This document shows, piece by piece, positions 1-6,356 of a stretch of DNA of 31,085 bases (positions within the stretch are counted from its first letter, which is position 1; the number at the start of each line of letters is the position of its first letter). The position numbers and the translations under genes were made by a program. Source of the stretch: an uncultured Clostridia bacterium. Lineage in GTDB: Bacteria > Bacillota > Clostridia > UMGS1810. Location: assembly GCA_937959315.1 (NCBI GenBank), contig CALGRC010000150.1, forward strand, positions 1 to 31,085, given 5' to 3'. A model generated the notes under the pieces. It was not told where the DNA came from, ran no database searches, and saw nothing but the letters and a program-made list of their open reading frames with translations.

Positions 1-59
1 AAGACGGCATACGAGATGTGGTGTTGTGACTGGAGTTCTGACGTGTGCTCTTCCGATCT
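1..59. other. Illumina P7/TruSeq adapter sequence (not genomic)
   Basis: Bases 1-17 match the inner part of the Illumina P7 flow-cell oligo, bases 18-25 (GTGGTGTT) sit where the 8-base index belongs, and bases 26-59 match the TruSeq read-2 adapter ending in CTCTTCCGATCT. One base differs from the adapter as I remember it (T instead of A at position 39). Translated on the plus strand it gives WSSDVCSSDL, a familiar adapter-derived artefact peptide. It is a library remnant left at a contig end and carries no biology. Confidence 0.97.
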
Positions 60-175
60 CCTTATTCGTAGCATAATTCCAAGGACCGACCTCCTTCCGA
101 CGTTTGGTATAATCTTTATGCGGACGCATCATCGGTTCATGATGCGAAGTACCCATCACGATACCCATATCGTCT
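60..175 (-). other. Probable chimeric fragment of a GH115 alpha-glucuronidase gene
   Basis: Read on the minus strand in the same frame as the radical SAM gene, this stretch encodes MGTSHHEPMMR (about 156-124) followed by GPWNYATNK. MGTSHHEPM and the following W(N/D)Y..N are, from memory, hallmarks of glycoside hydrolase family 115 and have no place in a radical SAM protein. Codons here (CGT, GGT, GCT, CAT, AAT) are more AT-ending than in the neighbouring genes, as in Bacteroidales. The fragment abuts the adapter. The exact join lies around 155-190, where both proteins could plausibly read LADDMGI. I infer a chimeric read or misassembly from a different organism. Confidence 0.7.
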
Positions 176-735
176 GCCAATTTCCGGCATTTTTCAATCT
201 GGCCATCGTCTATCACATCCACCACTGTGAATACCACTTTAGGGAATACCTGCTTGCTTTCAGCGGCAAAACGCAGCATAGCATCAAACGATGAGGCGCC
301 GTATTTGCTGTTGGTCACTGCCTGGTAGCTGGCAGCATCCGGCGCATTGAGCGAAATGGACATGACATCCACCAGCCCTTCCAGTTCTTTTGCCGTGTGC
401 GCCCGGCCATGGATGAGGTCGGCAAGGCCGTTGGTATTCACCCGGATGGGCAGTCCAACCTGCCGCCGCACATAGCGCGCCACTTCCGCCACCACATCCA
501 GCCGTTCCAGCGGTTCGCCGTAGCCGCAAAATACCACTTCTTTAAACCGGGACATATCAAAACTGCCAAATGCCGCAATGATCTCCGCCGCTTCCGGTTC
601 CTCCCCTTCAAACCACAGGCTGCCCGAATCCTTCACACTGTCGCCGTTCTGGCGGATACAAAAGGTACAGGCACACGGACAGCGGTTGGTCACGTTGACA
701 TACAGCCCGTCCTCCAATGGATACAATACCGTCAT
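176..735 (-). CDS. Radical SAM protein, TatD-associated type (3' end replaced by chimeric sequence)
   Basis: The protein starts MTVLYPLEDGLYVNVTNRCP and carries a Cx3Cx2C iron-sulfur cluster motif (CACTFC, after RCP) within its first 30 residues, then a CGYGEPL glycine-rich segment typical of the SAM-binding part of radical SAM enzymes. The short length and overall layout resemble the radical SAM family linked to TatD; its substrate is unknown. The start is the ATG at 733-735, with a GGAG ribosome site overlapping the stop of the upstream ECF gene 6 bp away, so it is probably the third gene of the kinase operon. The native C-terminus is missing: from about residue 187 the frame runs into the GH115-like fragment and then the adapter with no stop codon. 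The native protein probably ended close to this point. Confidence 0.75.
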
Positions 736-741
736 GTTGCT

Positions 742-1242
742 TCACTCCAATCGCATTGCTTTTTTGACGCCCAGCTTGTCAAACGCATAGCCTGCCGCTA
801 CAAATACCACCGCGCTGGCCAGCGGCTGGGTTATGCCAAACAGCGCGTTGAACGCCGCCGTTTCCATCCCTACCAAAATAGAATCCGCCACAAAATACCC
901 GGCAATCCCAATCAGGCTCGCCGCCGCCGCTGCCAACAGGTTGCGCACGGTAACCATCCGTTCCGATTTTGCAGTAAACGGCAGCACCAGCAGCGCTTTG
1001 ATGATAAACGTGGGCAATATATAAATAGGCGCCACCACTGCATCGGCCAAGGACGCGCCAATAGCGGACGCCGCCATGGCATAGGGCGTAGGGAGCATAC
1101 AGGCCGCAAGGAAAATAAACGCGTCGCCGATGTGGACATATCCGCCGCTCGGGTGCAGCGGCAGCTTAAAAGTCATGGTAGCTACAAAAATAAGCGCGGC
1201 AAACAGCGCTGTAAACGTCAATTTTTTGGTCTGTCCCCTCAT
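742..1242 (-). CDS. ECF transporter S component (substrate-binding membrane subunit), predicted vitamin B6-type
   Basis: A hydrophobic protein of 166 residues with about five to six membrane segments. It opens with basic residues and LTFTALFAALIFVATM, followed by a GGYVHIGDAFIFLAA segment, a layout typical of S components of energy-coupling factor vitamin importers. Such subunits bind a vitamin precursor and work with a shared EcfT/EcfA module encoded elsewhere. The ATG at 1242 overlaps the kinase stop codon in an ATGA arrangement, implying translational coupling. A TTG two codons upstream (1248) has better spacing to the AAGGAG site and is a possible alternative start. Coupling to a pyridoxal-kinase-like gene suggests uptake of pyridoxine or a related pyridine/pyrimidine vitamer. 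That is inference from context, not from binding residues. Confidence 0.8.
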   Translation of the reverse strand: MRGQTKKLTFTALFAALIFVATMTFKLPLHPSGGYVHIGDAFIFLAACMLPTPYAMAASAIGASLADAVVAPIYILPTFIIKALLVLPFTAKSERMVTVRNLLAAAAASLIGIAGYFVADSILVGMETAAFNALFGITQPLASAVVFVAAGYAFDKLGVKKAMRLE

Positions 1243-2066
1243 TGGCAATCCAACTCCTTCAGCAATTTTTCAAAACATATGCCATCCAGCGGCGGGATAC
1301 CCAATTCCCTGGACAGCCTGGCAGCCTTTGCAATAAAATCAGTTGCCAGGCGCACTGCATAAAATAAATCCTTCCCCAATGTCAAGCAGCCGCACACAAT
1401 CGAAGCAAACAAATCGCCGGTACCTGAATAGTACACTGGCGTCATATCGGCGCTGCACGCCAAAAGCCGGCCGCCTGAAAATACATAATTACAAACCTGG
1501 CCGTCGGTTTTAACGCCAGTAAGTACCACATCGGCCGCTCCAAGGGCAGATATTTTTTCCGCCAAATCCTGCGCCTCATGCCGTGTCAGCGCCTCGCCGG
1601 TATACGGCACCCCGCAAAGCAGGCACGCTTCCGTCACATTGGGGGTCACCACATCGGCATGGCACACCAGCCGCCGCATTTGCCCGCACATTTCTGCCGT
1701 ATAAGTGGAATAAAGGCTGCCGTCATCCCCCATGACCGGGTCGATGAGGACCTTGGTGGTCCCCACCTGAAACCGGTGCAGGAAATCCAGCGCAATATCA
1801 ATCTGCGCACCGGAACCTAAAAAACCAGTGTATATATAGTCAAACGACAGCCCCAGTTCCTCCCACTTCTGATAATAGGGCTGCATATGGCTGGTGTAGT
1901 CGTCGAAATAAAAGGACGGGTACCCGGTGTGGTTGGACAGCACCGCCGTGGGAAGCGCGCAGCACTGGATGCCAAAGGAAGCCAGCACCGGGATTGCCAC
2001 CGTCAGCGAGCATAGGCTTGCCCCCGATAGATCATTGATTGCCGCAACCTTCCTAAGCGGTCCCAT
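1239..2066 (-). CDS. pdxK: Pyridoxal/pyridoxamine kinase-like (ribokinase-fold) protein
   Basis: A protein of 275 residues that would phosphorylate a B6 vitamer with ATP in PLP salvage. It begins VAAINDLSGASLCSLTVAIPVL, the N-terminal signature of pyridoxal kinases, then SNHTGYP and a DPVMGDDGSLY segment at the substrate/metal site. Near the C-terminus is YSGTGDLFASI, the anion-hole GTGD motif with the catalytic aspartate. The start at 2066 (MGPLRKVAAIN) was chosen because the fold begins directly after it and a GGGGG site lies about 10 bases upstream; the frame stays open further upstream but that stretch overlaps the promoter. First gene of an operon with the ECF S component (4-bp overlap). 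A hydroxymethylpyrimidine kinase role is a less likely alternative. Confidence 0.82.
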   Translation of the reverse strand: MGPLRKVAAINDLSGASLCSLTVAIPVLASFGIQCCALPTAVLSNHTGYPSFYFDDYTSHMQPYYQKWEELGLSFDYIYTGFLGSGAQIDIALDFLHRFQVGTTKVLIDPVMGDDGSLYSTYTAEMCGQMRRLVCHADVVTPNVTEACLLCGVPYTGEALTRHEAQDLAEKISALGAADVVLTGVKTDGQVCNYVFSGGRLLACSADMTPVYYSGTGDLFASIVCGCLTLGKDLFYAVRLATDFIAKAARLSRELGIPPLDGICFEKLLKELDCQ

Positions 2067-2096
2067 ACCCGCACCATCCCCCTTTTGATTTCTTTT

Positions 2097-2125
2097 ATTG
2101 TAGCACTGCCGCCAGCCTGTGTCAA
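2097..2125 (-). promoter_or_regulatory. Sigma-A promoter of the kinase/ECF/radical SAM operon
   Basis: On the minus strand TTGACA (2125-2120) is separated by exactly 17 bases from TACAAT (2102-2097). The predicted transcript starts about 25 bases before the kinase ATG, leaving no room for a riboswitch. Confidence 0.85.
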
Positions 2126-2181
2126 TTGGAAAAACCCACAAACTATGCGGTATTTGCGGCGGTATACGGGAAAAAAGTATG

Positions 2182-2208
2182 AAAAAAGCAGGGCGAGCGA
2201 TGCCCTGC
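2182..2208 (-). terminator. Rho-independent terminator of the spoVFAB operon
   Basis: On the minus strand GCAGGGC (2208-2202) and GCCCTGC (2194-2188) form a 7-bp stem with a 7-base loop, followed by six T. It lies about 65 bases after the spoVFB stop codon and upstream of the kinase promoter. Confidence 0.85.
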
Positions 2209-2273
2209 TGACCGGTTTTCCCCTGTAAGACGTTTATGTAGCGCACCGCGCTTTTTAGCGCGGCGGCTGTTTC

Positions 2274-2858
2274 CTACCCCCGGTATAAAACAGGCTGGAT
2301 CTGCTTTTGCTCTGCCGCCGCCTCCATCGCCGGTACAATCAGTTCCATACGCGCCACCAGCGAATTGTGCTTATGCTCCGGATCGTCCTGGGTAAACGGG
2401 ACAAAATACACCCGCTTGCTATTGAGCAGTATGCCAATATTTTTGGCGCTGTTTCCCAACCCATCGTTGGTAGAAACAGCAATCAGCAGCGGATTTTCAT
2501 TACGCAGGCTGGCCTTTGCCGCCATGGCAACGGATGTATCCGTCACGCCGTTTGCCAGCTTTGCAAGCGTATTGCCCGTACAGGGCGCAATGATAAGCGC
2601 ATCCAGCAAATTTTTCGGGCCGATAGGCTCGGCCTCCCGGATGGTATGGATAACCGGGTTGCCCGTCATCCGTTCCAGCTCTGCGCGGAAATGCTCCGCT
2701 GTACCAAACCGGGTATCGGTGCTGTACGACACCTCGGACATAATGGGAACAATGCTCTTGCAAACGCTGCTGAGGCGCTGTACCTGCGGCAAGACGCTTG
2801 CAAAGGTGCAGAAGGAACCGGTCAGGGCAAACCCAATGGTCAGGTCTGCCAGTTTCAT
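2274..2858 (-). CDS. spoVFB: Dipicolinate synthase subunit B
   Basis: A 194-residue flavoprotein-like subunit. With subunit A it makes dipicolinic acid from the lysine-pathway intermediate in the mother cell late in sporulation; DPA is then loaded into the spore core. The sequence opens LADLTIGFALTGSFCTF, and has MSEVSYSTDTRFG, then IIAPCTGNTLAKLANGVTD, which is the nucleotide-binding region of this family. Length agrees with Bacillus SpoVFB (about 200). It begins 1-2 bases after the 3' part of spoVFA, so the two are one operon. In the present arrangement a 5-kb element with terminators at both ends separates spoVFB from the spoVFA promoter, so strong expression would need excision of the element or an unseen internal promoter. 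Confidence 0.92.
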   Translation of the reverse strand: MKLADLTIGFALTGSFCTFASVLPQVQRLSSVCKSIVPIMSEVSYSTDTRFGTAEHFRAELERMTGNPVIHTIREAEPIGPKNLLDALIIAPCTGNTLAKLANGVTDTSVAMAAKASLRNENPLLIAVSTNDGLGNSAKNIGILLNSKRVYFVPFTQDDPEHKHNSLVARMELIVPAMEAAAEQKQIQPVLYRG

Positions 2859-2859
2859 A

Positions 2860-3348
2860 TTATACCCCCAAATCGGAAATGATATTGATGATGGTGTGTT
2901 TGATAATTTCTCCCGCTGTCTGCGGCGCCACCTTGCCCGGCAGCGACAGCGCAGAAACCGCCTGCAGCCCCAGTGCGTGCGCCGCTTCTAAACGGATACC
3001 GCCCGGCGGGGACGCCAAATCAATCAGCAGGCAATCGCTGCGGAGCTGCCGCAGATGTTCTTCTGTAAGGATTTCATGCGGTACAGTATTGAATATCACA
3101 TCAAAACTCCCCAGTTCGTCAGCCAAATCGGGCAGGTAAATGCCATGATAGCCATAACACCGGATCCAAGACAAATCCTCAAATTTCCTCGCTTCTACAT
3201 AGGTATCTGCGCCTAAGGCGTCCAGCGTCCTTGCCAAAACCTTCCCCACCCGGCCAAATCCAAGCACCAGCGCCCGGCTGCCATGAAGGGTGACGGGCAG
3301 CATCCGCATCGCCAATTCCACCGCCCCCTCCGCAGTGGGGATTGCGTT
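2860..3348 (-). CDS. spoVFA: spoVFA 3' part: dipicolinate synthase subunit A, C-terminal domain (interrupted gene)
   Basis: Encodes 162 residues beginning at the 18-bp repeat: NAIPTAEGAVELAMRMLP, then the Rossmann segment ALVLGFGRVGKVLARTLDALGAD, then NTVPHEIL and LLIDLASPPGG, ending ALSLPGKVAPQTAGEIIKH. This is the C-terminal, NADPH-binding domain of SpoVFA, and the join lies inside its conserved N(S/A)IPT.EG motif. The first ~129 residues of the family are absent here but present at 8764-8360. There is no good start: a GTG at 3321 sits within conserved sequence and has no properly spaced ribosome site. Upstream in frame is only the serpin terminator and serpin gene. I read it as one exon-like half of an element-interrupted gene, not as a standalone gene. 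Confidence 0.93.
   Translation of the reverse strand, partial: NAIPTAEGAVELAMRMLPVTLHGSRALVLGFGRVGKVLARTLDALGADTYVEARKFEDLSWIRCYGYHGIYLPDLADELGSFDVIFNTVPHEILTEEHLRQLRSDCLLIDLASPPGGIRLEAAHALGLQAVSALSLPGKVAPQTAGEIIKHTIINIISDLGV
3331..3348 (-). repeat. Attachment-site core, left copy (18-bp direct repeat)
   Basis: Minus-strand AACGCAATCCCCACTGCG, encoding NAIPTA in the spoVFA frame. It is identical and in the same orientation at 8360-8377. Here the element-side neighbour is GCCCGTTTTCCC (3360-3349) and the gene-side neighbour is GAGGGGGCGGTG. Direct orientation means recombination would delete the DNA between the copies. Confidence 0.93.
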
Positions 3349-3362
3349 GGGAAAACGGGCAT

Positions 3363-3390
3363 AAAAAAAGTGGGGCTGCCTGCCCCGCTT
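3363..3390 (-). terminator. Terminator after the serpin gene, at the left end of the element
   Basis: On the minus strand AGCGGGGC, loop AGGCA, GCCCCACT then seven T. It follows the serpin stop codon by a few bases and lies just inside the left attachment site, so it shields the 3' half of spoVFA and spoVFB from element transcription. Confidence 0.8.
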
Positions 3391-3392
3391 TT

Positions 3393-4652
3393 TTACTGTG
3401 CATATGCGTAGGAACCAATAAACAATAACTGGCCGGTTTCATCGTCCCGGATGAAAAAGACAAACGGCCGGTCGGCGCAAAATTCCTTGATTTCCGGCGC
3501 CGGTACAGGCGCACTGCCGGCACCCGACGCTACCGCAGTCACCGCCGCCGCTTCGGTGCCAGTTTCATCCACCTCAATATAGGTTTTTTGCAGCACATCC
3601 ATGATATAGGCATTCCAACCATCGGGCAATACAAACATGGCGTCAAACTGCGCGGCATCCTCATCAAACGCCCGCGCCGCACCTAGTTCTGCCAACGGCC
3701 CTTTGAGCGACCGGCTGGTTTCTATACGGAATTTGGGCATGCGGATGTGTACCCTTTCCGGCTGCATCTTTTCAATATAGGCTTCCCAATCCAGCATGCC
3801 GCCGGCGGCGGGCAGCGCCACATACATGGCGGTTTTGCCATCCCGGTAAGGCAGCCGCACCATCTGGGCGTCTGCATCCTCGTAATAACCAAACTGTCCC
3901 GTCTGCTCCATAAACGGCACCGTATCTGCGGTCCCGCCGCGGCTGGTAAACGTCCCGTCACGGGTCAGCGGCTGTGCAAACTGCGACGCCCACTGCCCCT
4001 TCAAATACAGCGCATTGATCAGGCATGCCAAAAAATCCGGCTGTTCCACCAAATCCTGCGTCAAAATCCCCCGGATTTTCCCGTGCGTCTTTTCCGACAC
4101 CCACCGGCCGGTTTCAGCCACCGCCGTTTGCGGCGTAAATTCCCGTGCAGTGCCATAGAAGGCATCGGCAATGACCTGCCGGTACCCATTTTGAAATACT
4201 GCACCGCTTGGATGGCTGGTGTTGAGCCAAATCGAGTTGGCCAGCTCCAGCGTAACCTCCTTCCCGCCGCTGTATGTATCCATCAGCCGCTTCGCATACG
4301 CATTGTATTCTTCCAAACTGGATAGGGGAAGCAAGGATACCAACTGCTGCTGTGTCTCCCCTTCAGCCCCGTTGGCCGCCATCGCCAATGCCAGCTCCAG
4401 GCTGAGCGGGGAATACAGGAAATTCTCGTCATCCGGCATATACTGCCACAGCCTCCAGGCAACTGAATCGGGCTGGTATGCCCCGCTGCCCGGCGCTCCC
4501 TGCCGGTCGGAATGCCGCTGCAAAACATATTCCACAATATGATCTAACGCCGTAACCAATACCGGCCGCAGCGCACTGCTTCCAGCCGCACCCGCCGTCG
4601 CCGCGCCCAACAGCACCAAACAGGCCAATAGGGCGCACATCCATTTTTTCAT
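3393..4652 (-). CDS. Secreted serpin (serine/cysteine protease inhibitor)
   Basis: A 419-residue protein with an N-terminal signal sequence (MKKWMCALLACLVLLGAATA). The serpin fold follows: NFLYSPLSLELALAMAANGA, later NALYLKGQW, then MPKFRIE, and the hinge of the reactive-centre loop in DETGTEAAAVTAV, ending RPFVFFIRDDETGQLLFIG. The alanine-rich hinge marks an inhibitory serpin that traps proteases by loop insertion. The loop after the hinge is rich in Gly, Ala, Pro and Ser, so the target is not obvious. It starts 24 bases after the recombinase stop with an AAGGTGG site and is probably co-transcribed with it. Serpins occur in gut Firmicutes, but one in a recombinase operon of a sporulation element is unusual. 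A sporulation role is speculative. Confidence 0.9.
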   Translation of the reverse strand: MKKWMCALLACLVLLGAATAGAAGSSALRPVLVTALDHIVEYVLQRHSDRQGAPGSGAYQPDSVAWRLWQYMPDDENFLYSPLSLELALAMAANGAEGETQQQLVSLLPLSSLEEYNAYAKRLMDTYSGGKEVTLELANSIWLNTSHPSGAVFQNGYRQVIADAFYGTAREFTPQTAVAETGRWVSEKTHGKIRGILTQDLVEQPDFLACLINALYLKGQWASQFAQPLTRDGTFTSRGGTADTVPFMEQTGQFGYYEDADAQMVRLPYRDGKTAMYVALPAAGGMLDWEAYIEKMQPERVHIRMPKFRIETSRSLKGPLAELGAARAFDEDAAQFDAMFVLPDGWNAYIMDVLQKTYIEVDETGTEAAAVTAVASGAGSAPVPAPEIKEFCADRPFVFFIRDDETGQLLFIGSYAYAQ

Positions 4653-4676
4653 AAGTATCCCACCTTTTTTGCCCTT

Positions 4677-6041
4677 TTAAGGATGAGACGTTCCCACACA
4701 CGGTTTTGTTCCCTGTTTTTCCCATTCCCAGGCCAAATTTTCCGCCCGGCAGCGGGTCCCGCGGCCGGACGCCTCGCATGTGACACGGCAGGGTTCCGCC
4801 ATTTGGCGCAAAAAAACACGGATTCCATCCGGTTCTACCACCATGGATTCCACCGCCGCGCCCACCAGACGGGCTGCCGTTTCCCCATCCAAAAAAAGCC
4901 CGCAGGCCCCGGCTTTTTCTGCATCCCGTTCCAGCGCCAGCGCAACCTCCGCCATATCCAGGCCGGCGGCTTTGCAGGCAGCCTCTGCGCAAGAAAGCAA
5001 TACCGCCTCATGAACAGTCCGCATCCCGCATTTCCCCAGCGCACCCGCCGCCTCCTGCCGTACCCGGCAGCGGCATCCCCAAATACGGTATGGATGCCCG
5101 GCAGCGTCCCTGCCGGTACGCGGGACAAACACTTCCCCACACCGGCCGCAATACACCTTTCCCGAACACCAATGCCGTGCCGAATACCGCCGTCCCGTAC
5201 CGCGGCGGCGTACCAGTTCTGCCTGTACCGCTTCCCACGTTTCACGGTCTATCAGCGCCGGGTGGTGGCTGGGGCAGAATATCCGTTCTTCCTGGCCGCA
5301 GTTGGCCATACGCCGGTGGGTCAGGTAGTCCACTGTAACGCTTTTTTTCTGCAAAAGGTCGCCTACATACCGTTCATTGCGCAGCATTTTTAAAATGGAC
5401 GCCTCCCGCCAACGTTCTGCCCGCGGCGGACGGATCCCCCGCGCGTCCAATTCCCGGGCAATCTTTCCCGCCCCCATTCCGGATAAATAAAGGGAAAATA
5501 TCAGCCGCACCACCGCGGCCTCGGCCTGGTTGACGGTAAGGACGCCCTTTTGTATGTCAAACCCATAGGTATGGCCAAAGGCAACCCCGCGTTCCATCGA
5601 CCGCCTCTGCCCCCATTTGACCCGCTCAGAAGTTTTCCTGGATTCTTCCTGCGCCACGCTTGCCATGATGGATAAACGGAATTCCCCGTCCCCCTGCCGC
5701 GTATCAATGCCGTCGTTTAAAAACAGCACCCCCGTCCCATACTCCCGCAGCAGGCGGGTATAACGCAGCGCGTCCACCGTGTTGCGCGCGAACCGGGATA
5801 CCTCTTTGGTCAAAACCAAATCCAGTTTCCCGTCGGCACAGTCATCCACCATACGTAAAAAGGCCGCGCGCTTCCTGGTAGAAGTGCCGGTCACCCCTTC
5901 ATCTGCATAAATACCGGCAAAGGCCCAACCGGGATGCGACCGGATCACCTCTTCAAAATACGCCTGCTGGCTGCGCAGTGAATGGATCTGGTCATCTTGG
6001 TCGGTAGATACGCGGCAATAGGCGCATACCCGCAGCTTCAT
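4677..6041 (-). CDS. Large serine recombinase (SpoIVCA/phage-integrase type) of the spoVFA element
   Basis: A 454-residue recombinase. The resolvase catalytic domain (about residues 3-150) begins LRVCAYCRVSTDQ with catalytic Ser12 and contains YADEGVTGTSTRKR and the EVSRFARNT active-site helix. A Recombinase domain follows (about 165-265: FGHTYGFDI, then LYLSGMGAGKIARELDARGI). A zinc-ribbon DNA-binding region follows from about 300, with CGRC, a CRC pair and a further CG. The ATG at 6041 was chosen because it overlaps the stop of the 48-residue upstream gene (ATGA) and directly precedes the conserved LRV.AYCRVS. An upstream in-frame ATG at 6170 would only add a shadow of that gene. It is the expected agent for excision between the 18-bp repeats. 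Known relatives excise skin, SPbeta and phages. Confidence 0.95.
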   Translation of the reverse strand: MKLRVCAYCRVSTDQDDQIHSLRSQQAYFEEVIRSHPGWAFAGIYADEGVTGTSTRKRAAFLRMVDDCADGKLDLVLTKEVSRFARNTVDALRYTRLLREYGTGVLFLNDGIDTRQGDGEFRLSIMASVAQEESRKTSERVKWGQRRSMERGVAFGHTYGFDIQKGVLTVNQAEAAVVRLIFSLYLSGMGAGKIARELDARGIRPPRAERWREASILKMLRNERYVGDLLQKKSVTVDYLTHRRMANCGQEERIFCPSHHPALIDRETWEAVQAELVRRRGTGRRYSARHWCSGKVYCGRCGEVFVPRTGRDAAGHPYRIWGCRCRVRQEAAGALGKCGMRTVHEAVLLSCAEAACKAAGLDMAEVALALERDAEKAGACGLFLDGETAARLVGAAVESMVVEPDGIRVFLRQMAEPCRVTCEASGRGTRCRAENLAWEWEKQGTKPCVGTSHP

Positions 6042-6184
6042 GGCAACGGGGGCCTCTGCCCGGTTACCATATGGTACTGGGCAGCCGTCAGCCTGCCCTG
6101 CTCCAGCAGCCAGCTTGCTGCAGCCAACCGCGCCTCCCGCACAATCTGCCGCTTTTGCTTTGCCGTCCACCCTGCCTGTTTCAT
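6038..6184 (-). CDS. Small 48-residue protein translationally coupled to the recombinase (candidate accessory/directionality factor)
   Basis: The ATG at 6184 follows an AGGGGGG ribosome site and encodes 48 residues: MKQAGWTAKQKRQIVREARL, a helical stretch AAASWLLEQGRLTAAQYHMV, and TGQRPPLP. It is basic at the N-terminus. The middle resembles the short helical SHOCT-type motif often found in small genes before clostridial recombinases. Its stop overlaps the recombinase start by four bases, so the two are co-translated. I do not recognise a family with certainty. Because serine recombinases need a small directionality factor for excision (SprB for SPbeta is about the same size), that role is an attractive but unproven guess. 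Confidence 0.7.
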   Translation of the reverse strand: MKQAGWTAKQKRQIVREARLAAASWLLEQGRLTAAQYHMVTGQRPPLP

Positions 6185-6205
6185 TGCACCGCCCCCCTAT
6201 TTACC

Positions 6206-6231
6206 AGTTTATGGGCGATTTCGTGAAATAT
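6206..6231 (-). promoter_or_regulatory. Candidate sigma-E-like promoter of the recombinase operon
   Basis: On the minus strand CATAAACT (6213-6206) matches the sigma-E -10 consensus CATACAMT at seven of eight positions, with ATATT (6231-6227) upstream as -35. The 13-base spacing is one or two short of the usual 14-15. It lies 21 bases before the ATG of the 48-residue gene. The spoIVCA gene of B. subtilis is sigma-E controlled, which makes the match appealing. It is a motif call only. Confidence 0.45.
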
Positions 6232-6294
6232 CACCAAAAGAAGGCGGGAATTTTGCCCAATCCGTCAAAATATCAGGCTAGCGGCGGTTTCCGC

Positions 6295-6323
6295 TTGAAA
6301 ATCCTGTGGGTTCATTATAAAAT
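6295..6323 (+). promoter_or_regulatory. Sigma-A promoter of the purine permease/phosphoribosyltransferase operon
   Basis: TTGAAA (6295-6300), 17 bases, TAAAAT (6318-6323). The leader to the permease ATG is only about 27 bases and holds an AAGGAGAGG ribosome site. There is no room for a purine riboswitch. It is divergent from the recombinase promoter. Confidence 0.75.
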
Positions 6324-6356
6324 AAATGTATTCTTTCAAAGAAAAGGAGAGGGACT

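Noticed and set aside
16..294. A 92-residue plus-strand open frame at the left edge
   Set aside because: It begins in the sequencing adapter and continues antisense to the chimeric and radical SAM sequence.
397..1362. A 321-residue plus-strand open frame
   Set aside because: It is the reverse-strand shadow of the radical SAM, ECF and kinase genes, rich in His, Arg and Gln, with no ribosome site or homology.
2860..3321. A standalone 153-residue dehydrogenase-like gene starting at GTG 3321
   Set aside because: The homology to SpoVFA continues upstream of this GTG to the repeat at 3348, there is no properly spaced ribosome site, and the missing N-terminal half lies at 8764-8360.
6041..6170. 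An earlier start (ATG 6170) for the recombinase adding 43 residues
   Set aside because: Those codons overlap the 48-residue gene in another frame; the ATG at 6041 directly precedes the conserved catalytic domain and forms an ATGA overlap.
6301..6356. A purine riboswitch before the purine permease
   Set aside because: The leader from the predicted start is only about 27 bases and lacks the conserved riboswitch core.
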